Assembly (NCBI GenBank): GCA_016617855.1
Contig: JAECUM010003730.1
Location: 1-64,000, forward strand
DNA length: 64,000 bases
Source: Megalonaias nervosa
Lineage: Eukaryota > Mollusca > Bivalvia > Unionida > Unionidae
Reading direction: 5' to 3'
Positions within the stretch are counted from its first letter, which is position 1, and each line of letters starts with the position of its first letter. Both the position numbers and the translations under genes were made by a program. Positions 50,354 through 57,892 of the stretch are shown in pieces. The notes under the pieces were generated by a model. That model did no database searches. It was not told the origin of the DNA and saw only the letters and a program-made list of their open reading frames with translations.

Positions 50354-51771
50354 TTTTCACATACCAAATGATAATATCCATTTATATAGAAATTTTTTTA
50401 ATCTTCCAAGGAAAAACAGATTTTACAGAAAATGCTATGAAAAATGGACAGAACATACATTGACAATAAGCTGTTCAATAATATGGGCTATTTCCTTTAT
50501 GTTCAACATGAAATTTTGGGAAAGCACCAAAATAAATTTACTTGCACATAAAAACTGTCAAGTTGTCAGAAATTCTGGACAAGGGATATTTCCTTACCTT
50601 ATAAGCATTGTTATCTTGGTTTTGTTAATTTGTCAATTCAAAATTACAACTGCTATGAATAAAGACAGTTGTCTAAAATGATATATCAACACCCTACCAG
50701 TTTATATTATGATCTGAGTACATGTCAGTATGGCAGATTGCCTTCTTTAAAATGCAAACAATTTCCTATATTATTTTGGTTATTTTGAACAAAAATGTGT
50801 CTATACTTCACACTAGATGAAACATGCTTTTCTTTTAAATTAGATTTGTTTCTTTCATACAAGATTTGTTTTTATTCAGTTATACTGACAAGTATTAAAC
50901 AAGGTACTACTGAATTTCATTATTTTGTAATATATATATGAGAAAGTAATTTGTGCATCCCACATGTTGATCATCATGATGTGCTGCTGTTGTTTTACTA
51001 GGAAGTCAAATGACAAAGCAGGTTAAAGGCGGGCTTGGGGGGACCAGACACAAAGAGAGAGAGACAGACAGAGACAGACAGACAGACAGACAGACAGATA
51101 GATAGACAGATAGATAGATAGATAGATAGATAACTACACATAGGTATACCCAACTTTCCATGAAGGGTATAGTGTCAATTGTTATGTAAATATATCAATC
51201 ATGGCAAAGCAGATGGGCAAAGTCTCCAATCTTGCCTTCTGGCTTTAATTTTGTCATCACATATTGTTACAACAGGTACAGTGTAACACATCATTCCCTC
51301 TCCCACCATTAAATGGAAACCTGCACAGGTGCACGACACGTAAGATCCCAAGAATCAGTTACATTCCCCCACCCCCTACACAGCTATGTGCATGATGTTA
51401 ACAGAATTTCAAGAAACTGGTATAAATTTCTAATACAATTATAATATTACTCTAATGACAAGTGCCACTAACACTCCAATGATACAACAGTTGCACAATC
51501 ACTTCCTGAAAAAGTGAAATTCCTGACATGATTTCCAATACAATCAACCATCATCCATAAAAATTATTATCCTGACATCTATTATTAGCTTCAGTTCCTG
51601 CTGTTGTAATGGCAAAGATCATCCACAGGAAATCACAATGTATACTGTCCGATTACTAACCTGAATGTGAAGTCCAGAAGCAGTGGCAGCAGCATTGATA
51701 CTACATGAGGGTAGATTCAACTTCTTGTTTTGTGTGAGCAATGCAAGATACATGTTTAACAGACCAGCCAT
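3846..51771 (-). CDS. RBFOX: RBFOX-family splicing regulator gene, seven coding exons, 3' end outside window
   Basis: This is a nuclear and cytoplasmic RNA-binding protein of the fox-1/A2BP1/RBFOX family, which binds (U)GCAUG in pre-mRNA to control alternative exons. The in-frame join is 51771-51661, 33976-33785, 25033-24890, 20978-20925, 12331-12239, 6440-6377 and 4002-3846, giving about 271 residues. The RRM covers roughly residues 128-205, with RNP2 LHVSNI near 129-134 and RNP1 KGFGFVTF at 167-174. The family signatures [22 protein letters not shown] and RKIEVNNATAR are all present, so family assignment is secure. Every internal boundary is GT-AG and phases agree. The C-terminal Tyr/Gly/Ala-rich part, stop codon and 3' UTR lie beyond position 1. 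The first exon is less certain than the other six. Introns are 2.4 to 17.7 kb. Confidence 0.95.
4003..6376. other. RBFOX intron 6, no recognised feature beyond UGCAUG
   Basis: This 2.4-kb intron is AT-rich, with poly-T and poly-A runs. Joining exon 6 to exon 7 directly preserves the frame, so no intervening exon is needed. I see no coding stretch or mobile element. Confidence 0.6.
4051..4056 (-). promoter_or_regulatory. UGCAUG upstream of exon 7
   Basis: The minus strand has CATGCATGC about 50 nt upstream of the exon 7 acceptor. Intronic UGCAUG upstream of an exon usually favours skipping by RBFOX. A single hexamer can be chance. Confidence 0.4.
6377..6440 (-). CDS. RBFOX: RBFOX coding exon 6, end of RRM
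   Basis: The 64-nt exon encodes [21 protein letters not shown] plus one base. The acceptor is ACAATCAG|GTAAAC and the donor AAATG|GTAAGA; it is phase 0 in and phase 1 out. VNNATARV is the conserved last beta strand of the RBFOX RRM. The vertebrate counterpart is 61 nt ([13 protein letters not shown] and onward), so this one is one codon longer. The out-phase fits exon 7 directly. The longer plus-strand open frame across it is a shadow. Confidence 0.95.
9298..9846 (-). other. Longest open frame in window (182 codons), function unknown
   Basis: The frame is open for 182 codons, but the first 65 or so look like translated AT-rich intron. The last ~110 ([20 protein letters not shown] onward) have more balanced composition. 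An acceptor-like TTATTTGTGTAG precedes that part at about 9630. Splicing RBFOX exon 5 to it would shift frame and stop within about 14 codons. I recognise no domain. It may be chance, a decayed mobile-element exon, or a poison exon. Confidence 0.2.
10631..10836. mobile_element. Foldback (hairpin) element, copy A
   Basis: This ~206-bp element contains two internal palindromes. The better one pairs AGACCCAGATCTGCC (10757-10771) with its exact complement at 10787-10801 across a 15-base loop, and 20 of 21 bases pair when extended to CTGCA. The outer ends read TACTATACATTC and, inverted, TACTGTACATAC. No coding capacity is present. It belongs to the same family as the copies at 17928, 19823 and 57893. 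It is probably a non-autonomous DNA transposon (MITE). Confidence 0.75.
12232..12237 (-). promoter_or_regulatory. UGCAUG overlapping 5' splice site of 93-nt exon
   Basis: The donor reads GAG|GTGCATGG, so TGCATG occupies intron positions +2 to +7. RBFOX binding would compete directly with U1 snRNP pairing. The donor departs from the usual GTRAGT. Confidence 0.75.
12239..12331 (-). CDS. RBFOX: RBFOX coding exon 5, RRM RNP1 (93 nt, likely autoregulated)
   Basis: The 93-nt, 31-codon, phase-0 exon encodes [18 protein letters not shown] followed by [13 protein letters not shown]. It holds most of RNP1, including the aromatic residues that contact GCAUG, and alpha-2. The acceptor is CATGCATGCAG|GGATTT and the donor GAG|GTGCATGG, so a UGCAUG overlaps or abuts each splice site. 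Length and content match the vertebrate 93-nt exon whose skipping leaves an in-frame protein with a disrupted RRM. The donor is a poor match to GTRAGT, consistent with a regulated exon. The plus-strand frames here are shadows. Confidence 0.97.
12335..12340 (-). promoter_or_regulatory. UGCAUG at 3' splice site of 93-nt exon
   Basis: On the minus strand the intron ends TGCATGCAG, so the RBFOX hexamer finishes three bases before the exon. A bound RBFOX protein would cover the splice acceptor. The motif identity is established for the family; regulation here is inferred. Confidence 0.8.
12357..12362 (-). promoter_or_regulatory. Second intronic UGCAUG upstream of 93-nt exon
   Basis: A further TGCATG on the minus strand lies 25 nt before the intron end, near the expected branch-point region. 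With the splice-site copy it makes a paired site within 31 bases. Confidence 0.7.
16792..17047. repeat. Tandem duplication, two ~125-bp units
   Basis: Units at about 16792-16916 and 16918-17047 share 'cacaaccatacagct', 'catagagacaaatgc' and 'gagaggcaa.ttgctaaat'. The second carries a small insertion. No element ends are visible. The minus-strand open frame across both is a consequence of the duplication. Confidence 0.75.
17928..18123. mobile_element. Foldback element, copy B
   Basis: The ~196-bp element has ends TACCATATGGATCC and, inverted, TACCACATTTATATG. Internally it has the family motifs 'gcataatgcactggcaaatctgggtct' (diverged) and 'ggaccctgatctaccagaacattatgc'. It is more diverged than copy A. 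No coding potential. Confidence 0.6.
18941..19260 (-). mobile_element. tRNA-derived SINE, family 1, copy 1
   Basis: Read on the minus strand, the element opens with a tRNA-like head: an A-box-like TAAGTGGTTAGCA and a B-box GGTTCAAACC. A ~200-bp body follows, containing 'aatgtgactgggtggggcatgatgc', and an AT-rich tail ends in CA repeats. Three related copies lie at 27693, 36142 and 40404, all in the same orientation. The element is non-autonomous and transcribed by RNA polymerase III in such families. Confidence 0.8.
19823..20024. mobile_element. Foldback element, copy C
   Basis: The ends TACTGTATATACTC and, inverted, TACTGTCTGTACTC match copy A well. Two internal palindromes pair 'ctgcacagaccgagatctg' with 'cagaccttggtctgtgca', and 'aacaaacaacacagaccctgatct' with 'agatcaggatctttgttgtttg'. 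It is a two-hairpin architecture like copy A. Confidence 0.7.
20925..20978 (-). CDS. RBFOX: RBFOX coding exon 4, RRM beta-2/beta-3 (54 nt)
   Basis: The 54-nt exon encodes [18 protein letters not shown]. The acceptor is TTTTTTTCGCTTCAG|CATTTT and the donor AAAG|GTGAGA; both ends are phase 0. The vertebrate version reads [18 protein letters not shown], so only the first residue and the Gly-Pro position differ. The exon length is the same as in vertebrates. Skipping it would keep the frame but delete part of the RRM sheet. The final Lys begins RNP1, which continues in exon 5. Confidence 0.97.
21889..22490. mobile_element. DNA transposon with TTAA-containing termini, element 1
   Basis: The left end reads CATTAACCCCTGG and the right end, inverted, ACTCGTTAACCTCTGGCA, so the termini are imperfect inverted repeats around TTAA. 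Internal sequence is GC-richer than the intron, with a CCAAT-like 'cattggctatttcgcccgcgc' near 22040. Open frames on both strands across 22023-22334 show no known domain. TTAA ends suggest piggyBac-type insertion, but conserved bases outside TTAA make that uncertain. Confidence 0.55.
22491..23330. mobile_element. DNA transposon with TTAA-containing termini, element 2
   Basis: The ends share an exact 16-base inverted repeat, AACTCATTAACCCCTG, at about 22497-22512 and 23311-23326. The element directly abuts element 1. It encloses an open frame at 22630-22890 ([20 protein letters not shown] onward) with no in-frame ATG at its start. The two elements may be one ~1.4-kb composite. The superfamily is undetermined. 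Confidence 0.6.
22669..22890 (+). pseudogene. Open frame inside TTAA-type element, unknown function
   Basis: About 73 codons of balanced, charged composition ([20 protein letters not shown] and flanks) sit inside the element. There is no ATG at the start; the frame extends a little upstream without one. It could be an exon of the element's own protein or captured host sequence. I recognise no domain. Confidence 0.3.
24890..25033 (-). CDS. RBFOX: RBFOX coding exon 3, start of RRM (RNP2)
   Basis: The 144-nt, 48-codon exon is phase 0 at both ends. Its acceptor is TTTGTTTTCTGCAG|CAAACAG and its donor TTGGGG|GTAGGT. It encodes a short Gln/Pro/Ser/Gly linker, then [19 protein letters not shown], the beta-1 strand with RNP2 and alpha-1 of the RRM. 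This segment is nearly invariant in RBFOX proteins, which have RD or RE at the FRFR(D/E) position. The length equals the corresponding vertebrate exon. It ends RNLLG and continues HFGPILDV in exon 4. Confidence 0.97.
26850..26960. promoter_or_regulatory. Possible intronic promoter patch
   Basis: The patch combines AAAATGGCGGAC, which matches the YY1 core, with several ATTGG/CCAAT-type boxes (ctgattggtt, tgattgac) within 100 bases. It lies 1.8 kb upstream of RBFOX exon 3 on the minus strand. No TATA box or coding first exon is evident. This is composition and motif evidence only. Confidence 0.25.
27693..28018 (-). mobile_element. tRNA-derived SINE, family 1, copy 2
   Basis: It has the same body and tRNA-like head as copy 1. 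Flanking direct repeats CTGACTTG at 27678-27685 and 28025-28032 look like target-site duplications, and surrounding bases (tcccat / tccccat) are also similar. The B-box is degraded (ATTTGAACC). Confidence 0.8.
28269..29706. mobile_element. Non-autonomous DNA transposon, ~1.44 kb, with long TIRs
   Basis: The left end TATACCGTATTTACTGCATG with following 'ttttcagac' recurs inverted at the right end with one mismatch (CCATATTTACTGCATG). The repeat is about 30 bases long. Subterminal copies of 'tgtccgaaaaca' occur near both ends (28355, 29588, 29627). No long open frame is present, so it is non-autonomous or decayed. TA dinucleotides flank it, as in Tc1/mariner/pogo insertions, but the class is not proven. 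Confidence 0.8.
32868..32916. repeat. (TA)n(CA)n microsatellite
   Basis: A compound dinucleotide run of TA followed by CA, inside RBFOX intron 2. Confidence 0.95.
33785..33976 (-). CDS. RBFOX: RBFOX coding exon 2, N-terminal region
   Basis: The 192-nt, 64-codon exon is phase 0 at both ends. Its acceptor is CTATCTTTTCCAG|CACATG and its donor ACG|GTAAGG. It encodes [18 protein letters not shown] and onward, a Gln/Thr/Pro/Val-rich stretch ending NGIEQQT. The exon carries its own Met at codon 2 (MVQNQ), so transcripts starting in the preceding intron could also initiate here. This region is the low-complexity N-terminus that precedes the RRM in RBFOX proteins and is not expected to fold. It joins in frame to QTDLEGEV of exon 3. 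The plus-strand reading frame over this stretch is a shadow. Confidence 0.92.
36142..36452 (-). mobile_element. tRNA-derived SINE, family 1, copy 3
   Basis: It carries the same body motifs ('cccacccagtcacactatcctgacaccaggc' on the plus strand). Target-site duplications CTTTTTAGC lie at 36133-36141 and 36453-36461. The tRNA-like 5' head is shortened relative to copies 1 and 4. Confidence 0.8.
36470..36900. repeat. Decayed ~135-bp tandem array, left block
   Basis: About three diverged units share 'gaggccatactggatg', 'agcaccattttcattcaggac', and 'gatatgaccatacattcagga'. The same unit recurs at 40100-41560, so the two blocks were probably one array before other elements inserted. Confidence 0.6.
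37005..38410. mobile_element. hAT-like transposon fragment, copy 1
   Basis: The right end, read inverted, is CAGGGTCCATAGGGGACCCTG followed by repeated CCTTGAAAA blocks, as in hAT-type termini that start CAGGG. The left end lacks a matching inverted terminus, so the element is truncated or rearranged. The minus strand encodes a BED-type zinc finger (37806-38066). A second direct copy follows at 38684-40053. Confidence 0.65.
37806..38066 (-). pseudogene. BED-type zinc-finger fragment of a hAT-like transposase
   Basis: The open frame reads [20 protein letters not shown], then a CKLC pair and RSH...THQ. This is a C2H2 arrangement with the W-L-D...W layout of BED fingers at transposase N-termini. 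It ends after about 85 codons at a stop. No catalytic hAT domain follows, so it is a remnant or first exon only. The degraded version in copy 2 lies at about 39480-39735. Confidence 0.5.
38684..40053. mobile_element. hAT-like transposon fragment, copy 2 (direct repeat)
   Basis: It aligns along its length with copy 1 in the same orientation: same left breakpoint 'gttagtagcatatttc', same BED region, same CCTTGAAAA-type right end with CAGAGTTTGTAGGGGACCCTG inverted. The zinc-finger frame is interrupted here. It may have arisen by tandem duplication rather than two insertions. Confidence 0.65.
40100..41560. repeat. Decayed ~135-bp tandem array, right block
   Basis: Diverged units recur at about 40166, 40330, 40795, 40905, 41040, 41176, 41310 and 41450. 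Shared words include 'caagatggctgctgtggtggccatactgg', 'accatttttat...gaccaa.tagacatc' and 'ctggtgaaaaccccatgttg'. A SINE interrupts the block at 40404-40722. No open frame runs across units. Confidence 0.65.
40404..40722 (-). mobile_element. tRNA-derived SINE, family 1, copy 4, with 12-bp TSD
   Basis: A perfect duplication GACACTATATGA flanks it at 40392-40403 and 40723-40734, which fixes both ends. On the minus strand the head reads GGCCTAGTGGTTAGAGC and the B-box GGTTCAAACCC, giving the best-preserved Pol III promoter of the four copies. It inserted within a unit of the tandem array. Confidence 0.9.
43331..44275. mobile_element. Solo LTR, copy 1 (~945 bp)
   Basis: The sequence begins TGTTATGTGTAGG and ends ATATATGTAACA, giving the TG...CA termini with 5-base inverted ends typical of LTRs. 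AAAC flanks the left side (43327-43330) and an AAAC-like sequence follows the right end. It aligns in reverse orientation with 61615-62521. No gag or pol frames are adjacent, so it is a solo LTR. A full CRE-type TGACGTCA lies at 43569-43576. Transcription direction is not settled. Confidence 0.75.
45877..46070 (+). mobile_element. tRNA-derived SINE, family 2, with 10-bp TSD
   Basis: A perfect duplication CTTACATGTA flanks it at 45867-45876 and 46071-46080. The head GGGAGCTGTGGGAGCTCACTTGG and B-box-like GGGTTTGATGCCC are tRNA-like. The body differs from family 1. The tail has 'taaaaaccagctaaccaatcaa'. A related head fragment may lie at 48900-48935. Confidence 0.85.
46097..46206. repeat. (TG)n(TA)n(CA)n compound microsatellite
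   Basis: TG, then TA, then CA runs over about 110 bases. TG and CA blocks are complementary, so the whole tract can form a hairpin. Open frames across it are artefacts. Confidence 0.95.
46459..46529. repeat. (TA)n(GA)n microsatellite
   Basis: A TA run followed by about 24 GA units, within RBFOX intron 1. Confidence 0.95.
47292..47325. repeat. (CATA)n microsatellite
   Basis: About eight CATA units in intron 1. Confidence 0.9.
47690..47830. repeat. Fragment related to GACCTTTGACC repeat with internal duplication
   Basis: 'gatctttgaaccc...cttccttatcccaaatgcaagccat' matches the unit of the array at 59.1-60.0 kb. Inside, 'gcaagccac.aacacaatatggaaa.gtctcaaggtc' is duplicated in tandem (~45 bp). 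Confidence 0.5.
48936..48960. repeat. (GGGGT)n short repeat
   Basis: Five GGGGT-type units; the G runs on one strand could form a quadruplex. Confidence 0.8.
50311..50348. repeat. 38-base poly(A) tract
   Basis: An uninterrupted A38 run. It could be the 3' tail of a retroposed sequence, but no body or target duplication is obvious upstream. Confidence 0.9.
51053..51131. repeat. (GACA)n(GATA)n microsatellite
   Basis: GAGA, then GACA, then GATA units in the 3' part of intron 1, about 0.5 kb from putative exon 1. Confidence 0.9.
51661..51771 (-). CDS. RBFOX: Putative RBFOX coding exon 1 (start exon, 37 codons)
   Basis: The ATG at 51771 has a favourable context (GAAATGG) and opens [14 protein letters not shown]. 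The exon ends [13 protein letters not shown] at a CAG|GTTAGT donor in phase 0, which joins cleanly to exon 2 (HMVQNQ). The Ala/Thr-rich end suits an RBFOX N-terminus. The frame stays open upstream to about 51795, where an in-frame TGA stops it, so the ATG is a plausible initiator. Alternatively a shorter 40-nt internal exon (51700-51661) could begin after ATGTAG, with the start codon further upstream. I do not recognise the first 20 residues from the family. Support is from frame, donor and composition only. Confidence 0.5.
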
Positions 51772-52311
51772 TTCTTTTAGGCTGGTTCTTCCCAGCACTG
51801 ATCAAAAGATACAGCCTCACTGTGATTTTCACTGGTTTCCACAGCAACCAATATCCCGAAGACACCATAGTGAGTCAATAATAGTAATCACACTGAAAAT
51901 GGAATTTAGCTTGGGGGCCCTATTTGGTGGTATGGTGGTATCAAGTTTTTACACATTGCTAACTTGGATTTTTGAAACCCTGCTCTGTATCACAACTTTA
52001 CACAAATGCAAGGACAGAAAAATGGAAGAAGAAGGACAAAGGGCTAAACATAAATATAACAAGAATACACTCACAAGTTGGAACTTTTCGGATGTGCTCA
52101 TTACTGATACCAAATCAATCAGCCACAATGTCATCATTAATTTGCTTTGGCTACCAAGGTAAAGTACCAACCAGCAGTATTGAAATATCTATGTATGTAT
52201 GTAGGGAGGGGGGGGGTTTGAGGCACATCAGCACAATACTGGATTTATAGTACTGATTAAAAGCTCTAAAATGTAAAGATAAAAAAAATTGCACAAAAAT
52301 TCAGGAAGATA

Positions 52312-52379
52312 AAACCTTTCCAAATATGTGTAATCCATTTTAGCTAAACCTTTCCAAATACATGTAATCCATCTTAGCT
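52312..52379. repeat. 34-bp tandem duplication, two units
   Basis: Two adjacent units of 'aaacctttccaaatatgtgtaatccattttagct', differing at a few bases. Confidence 0.85.
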
Positions 52380-53173
52380 AGCCAAGGTTATGATATGTGA
52401 ACCTATCTAAACCTTGGAAGATCAGTAACAAATTTCAGTACTTTGTCTTTGGGACATTTATTGGATTTCACGAGTTTGTCTTCACTCAGTTATGTAATGC
52501 CAACTAATAGCTTGTAATAGCGGTGCATTGTACATTGGATGAAAATGGCAGAGGCAATGACTTGAAAAGAATACTTTGTTAAGTTTAGCATCAAAAGGTA
52601 TGATTACATCCCAGAGAGAAGTCATTACCGGTGTATATGAGGGAAAGGATGTAATTGTGCAAACATGGACCAGCAGTGGAAATTTGCTTATTTATGAGCC
52701 CATTCAGGTTGTCTGCTCCCCTTCAAATTTGAACAACTTGATTTTGATTGGATGCAGTTGCTTCCTGCTGCATCCAATGAAATTCACAGACCCTAGGCAG
52801 TGAAATATCTGATCAATCCACCAAGGTGTGGATAGGATAATATACTGGAACCTTGGTTAGTCAAGATGAGTTATCAAGTACTTCTAAAAGTTAAATGGTA
52901 AAGATATAAAGTAGAAGATATACATGTACAGCATATACAAAAATATATAATCCTTAAATAGCAAGTAAAATTTATTTTAATATTAATAGCATTCTTTTAA
53001 AAACTCCAGAAGATTTTCTCTGGTGGTATATCATCCATTGTTGCAAGCTGCAGCAGATAAAGTCACATTCCTTGATCACCAGTGGCTACCTGTGCCGAGA
53101 TTTCCTTGTTTTGCATGAGTATGCATAAACAAAACTATGTTGTTTGTTGGACTAATAAAATCTTTCAGTATGT

Positions 53174-53264
53174 TAGGTTATACATGGCAACCAGTATATC
53201 TGATGGAGGAAAAACCTGGAAAAATTCCAGGAAAAACCACCAACCCATGGGTAGCTACTGGTAA
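53174..53264. mobile_element. V-SINE-like fragment, copy 1
   Basis: 'ggttatacatggcaaccagtat...atggaggaaa.acctgg...aaaccaccaacccatgggtagctactgg' matches the fragment at 55918. It resembles a SINE body common in bivalves. Only part of the element is present. Confidence 0.55.
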
Positions 53265-55917
53265 GTTTTCTCACATACCCACACTGGCTGAGCCTGAGGC
53301 TCCAATCAATATGGATTTAGGTGAGATGGTGATCTGTAATGGAGAGCATTTAAGACTGCTCAGCTGCCAGAGACCCCCAAAACTATGTCGTCAGCAAAAA
53401 AATTTAACAGTGATCATTACATCTATGCATCAGTAAAAGTGCCAGTTTTATCCATATATAAGTGACTGGATTTGAAAAAGAAACTTTGGCTCATTCAAAC
53501 AACAAGAAAGGACATGCTGGCTCACAATAGCAAGAGAAGTTCACTCACATTCAGTGATTGGTTATGCAGGTTTATGCATATTCATCAGACACAAAGAGAT
53601 GTCATCAAAGGCAGTGACAAGTGATAAACTAGCATAGCAAATTATCACCTGTGGATTGCAATAATGCACATCATCATGTAGCTCCAACAATGTAAATTCA
53701 TCGTGAAGTTTCTTAATGGAGAGCACATCAAAATCGGGGCTGCAGAAATCTATTGCCTGTATTACCAGAGGCAGAAATTTATTCTTACAGACAAGGAACT
53801 TTTTTGCAAGGTTTCTTATCCTTGGACAAGTAATTTGTGGCCTGTAACTTTAAACAGCAGTAGTTTTCCATTTTCAGATGTTTATGCAAGCAACATTTAT
53901 ACTTACTAGCAAGTACCATATGAGTGCATTGATATTTACACAATGAATGCTGAAATTTATCAATTAGGACTGAAACCAGTTGAGCTTCTGTGGATAAAAC
54001 TAATGGAAACAGGCAATACTGGTTTAAGTGATATCTTTTAATTGTTACATCAGAACAAATTTCATTGGCTTGAGGATAGGGCTTCCCTGAGGAATCTGCT
54101 GTCTTGAATGATTCCTTGAAACTATTATATGCAACAAGGACGAATTTTCCCGGGAATGCATCTGGATGGATCCTGTTCTTATAAAACTCAGGTCGAATGG
54201 AGAAAAGCTGAATGAAAAGTCAACAGGCTAGGCTAAAACTAAACATGACTATGATAGGGAATATGATAAAAGAAAACAGCAGCATAAAGATTCTTGGCTG
54301 CAGGAGTTTCCTTGGCACGAGTCCAACAAAAATCAAACAATCGCATCTTGTCATATATTTAAGAGATACTCCTTAACTGCAGACAAAACCAGTGGACTGT
54401 TTGCAGGACAAGTTATCACAAGGAAAGACATTGTTAACACTTCCAAAACATGCAAAGAACTATACAACTCAGTTAAAATTTGATAATGAAAAAGGCCATA
54501 TCTGAGGGAAAAAAAGGTCGGTGATTTAGACAGTGATTAACAAATACAATGGAGCCAAACCAAGCATTACAAGAAGCTATTCAACACAGCATATCCCACA
54601 TCAAAGAAGAGAAAATCTTTATCAGTCAATGAATTTCTTGGTGAAGTTAAAATCAAAAATGGAGTTGAACTTGGACCTGATCAAAAGAACTGCACACAGA
54701 GATTTCATCAACAGTATATCTGATGTCCTCCTGAAAATTGAAAAGGGTTAAATATCTAGAGCTAAATTCAAATCCATCCTTTCAGATGTCAGTACATTTC
54801 AGCAACCATTGACCAAGAATGCAATCTTGTTCGATTTGTAGGCCCCCACCATTAAAATCCAAAAATAAGAGAATATGAAATATCCAGTATATTTTGCATG
54901 TCACAGTAAGAAAAGTTAACAGTAAACATTTTAACAGTCCAGTCTTCCACTATTGTTTTCCAACTATGAAAATATGGACAAGTGGGTTTTTTTATACGGA
55001 GTGAACTTTTTTTATTCACTTGTCCATGGACAACTAGATTTTGACAAAATTTCTGCAGCCCTGAATTATGTTCCACTTTCAGTGGATACATGAAAGAAAT
55101 ACACTGAGGGTCATTCTTCAGGAGGTATCTGTGGGTCAGGTATGTGCATCCAATATGTGAGCAGCACAATACTAACTCATCCATTCAATTTACTGTACAT
55201 GCAGGATGCCACTCTCCAACAATGGGTCTTATGTTCCAATTTTTGTAGAATTTTCATTCTGCATATTTTGCCAAGTATAAAGAAGAAGCCAACTGATATA
55301 ACAAGTCACTATAAACATAGAATGTTCCCTTCAAAACTGGTCACTTGCAGGGCAGCTTTTTGTTCAATGCAACAAAGCAACGAACAGTAGATTTTACTTT
55401 TTCATATTACATGCATTAGCTAACAGCCTGGTATTCAGACTAGTATTTAAATGTATCATCTCTGTGCATGTGAAGTTGCAATCTCATGACTATTCTAAAT
55501 TTATGAGCAATAACATAACTTATTCTAACCATCATTAATTCAGTTCACATCCAGGGTTGTTTCTTTGGAGGCAAAACAGATTTTTTTGATTGGCCAATTG
55601 TATGAGAGAAAACACAGTAAAGTGGACTCGTTCAATTTTTGCCTAAAAAATGCATTCATGAAACATGAATGACCCTTCATATTTACCAAAACCTAACATT
55701 GAATCAAATGGACAGATTCATGGATAGTCTTGGGTGACACTACATGCATTTACATATTCATGGAGGGACATAGAAAAATTTGACCAATGGAAGAAACTGT
55801 ACACATTATTTGTACTTTGGGTTAAACCTTGATAACTTGATAACAGCAGAATTTCTTGTCTTGTGACATACACACTCATCTACCCCCACAAATAATCTGA
55901 GCATTATTAAGATATTT

Positions 55918-56051
55918 GTTGTTGTTGTTGTGGGGCTTAACGCCATTTTTCAGCACACGATAGGCTATACATGGCAGCCAGTATTAATGGTGTAGGAAGA
56001 AACCGGGAAATCCCCGGAAAGAACCACCGACCCACGAGAAGCTACTGGTAA
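55918..56051. mobile_element. V-SINE-like fragment, copy 2
   Basis: It starts with a GTT run and 'tggggcttaacgccatttttcagcac', then 'ggctatacatggcagccagtattaatggtgtaggaagaaacc' and 'gaaccaccgacccacgagaagctactgg'. The 'cttaacgcc' plus trinucleotide end is typical of mollusc V-type SINE tails; family assignment is from memory of such repeats. Confidence 0.6.
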
Positions 56052-56872
56052 TCAAGATATTAGTACAGATGCTACTGACAAAGTGATTTGCATTAGCATG
56101 AAAAGACAAGGGAGTTATTCAAAATGTTGAAAACTCGGCAACTGCATGAACTTGCATGAAATTTAGGTTTATATACAACAGTTCAACAAATGGAGGACAG
56201 ATATAATACTGATTTTGAATGTAGCACCATGCAAGGCTTCATGGATGCAAATGGATGTTCAAGTTACATTCAAGATAGTCTTGGTTTATTCCCTTCGAAA
56301 AAGAGAATAAAAGTAGGTCTAATTACACTACTGTGATCAATGGATTCAATTCAATAGGTATTTTGGAGGCTGGCAAGTATTTTTTCCAACACAATTATAA
56401 TCAGTGATGAAAATCATGTTACAGTGCCCAAATTTTCATAAATGACTGATGTTGTAGGCAGTAGTTCCAGCTCCATGACCTTAGCTTAAACAAACATTGG
56501 CATGATACATGCAGAGAAAATAAATGCAAGTTTTGATTCCAAGTTACAATATTCCTCTATCAATCAAATGATGTAGGAACATTCTGACACAATCAAATAT
56601 ACATGTAAACATCATTTTTGCCTTCCATCTCAAAAGTATGCTTTAAAATTACATGCTGATTTATATTTCTGGCAGTCATGATTTCTTACTTCAATACACC
56701 TTGTGATAAAAAATTCACAGACTGTGTAAATGCTATATGAGAGTGATTTTTTTCATACAACACACTGAGCAGTATTTTGTTGAAAATGTACTTCAGCTAA
56801 CTCCCTTCTGAATACATATAACATTAAAATTCAAACATAAACCATGACAAAGGATCAAAATGCATATCTTTA

Positions 56873-56873
<1 letters not shown>

Positions 56874-56920
<47 letters not shown>

Positions 56921-56962
56921 TTGTAGATAATAGATAATAATGATAATGATAATAATAATAAC
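56874..56962. repeat. (AAT)n microsatellite
   Basis: About 16 perfect AAT units followed by interrupted ATAATG/AATAAT sequence. Poly-Ile and poly-Leu frames across it are artefacts. Confidence 0.95.
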
Positions 56963-57892
56963 AACATGCTAAAAACAACAGAAACAAAAATTACCAGAGG
57001 CTTTCCTGCTATTGGTGCAGGCCACATCATTGGTAAATGTTGCATATGTGCTAGTTAGTAAGGCACTTGATATAGGTTTCCACTCTGGCTGCTGAACACA
57101 AAATGGTGTGTTTGGCTAAGAAAGTTTGGTAAGCTTCAGAGGGGCTCTATTAACTGTTAACATCTGGAACAAGTTACTCCCATCTTTGTTGGTAATGGGT
57201 CAGATAGTATCTGGCATCACCCAATAGTAGCAAGTTTTCTATTCCCAATTGGCACTAGTGTATCTTGGGGAGGCTGTTAAGGGTTGATAACAGAGGCACT
57301 GGTGGGTACCCCTCCAAAAAAATTTCCAAGCTTTAAGTACACCTTTTAAGTTAATGATGAAATAAAGGTTTGATTATTACAATTACGTTGCAACACTGAT
57401 GGCAGGCATACATATGTGCATATACCAATATGAACAGAAATTCAGTATTTTATCCAGAACATTTAAAAACTTTTATTTAATGGTGACAAACAACTGAGAT
57501 CACAGAGAGGTCAAAGCTGACAAGTTATTATTGACACAAGTTATAATTTTGTTTCAGTTATTTTAAAGTTGAAATGCTATGTTTCCCTTTACCTTCATTT
57601 GTGCTTCAGGGACCCCCCAACCCAAAATTTTAATTTGACCCCCAGTTTTGGTAACCAGATTTTTTTTACTCAGTCTGTCCCCCAACCCTGACACCAAGGG
57701 GATTTTTGACTCTCAGTCTTTCACCACTAGGTGATGCACCAGAAATGTCTCAATTCACAATGCAAGTACATGTAACAATTCCAAGCTTTTCAATGACTTA
57801 AGCAGTCAATTAAGTTCATTAAAGAACAGAGACAGACAGGTCGAGGGTGATTTCAAGAATTATAGGACTACTTGATTATACAATAAAATCCA

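Larger units (their letters stand above)
33977..51660. other. RBFOX intron 1, repeat-rich
   Basis: This 17.7-kb intron holds three SINEs, a decayed ~135-bp tandem array, two hAT-like fragments, a solo LTR and many microsatellites. Stretches at 34.1-36.1, 41.6-43.3, 44.3-45.8 and 47.9-50.3 kb show nothing I can name beyond simple repeats. No further RBFOX exon was recognised. Confidence 0.55.

Noticed and set aside
51683..52162. 159-codon plus-strand open frame
   Set aside because: It runs antisense to putative RBFOX exon 1, shows no domain and has no splice or promoter context of its own.
56793..57045. Poly-Leu/poly-Ile frames resembling membrane segments
   Set aside because: They are translations of the AAT microsatellite.
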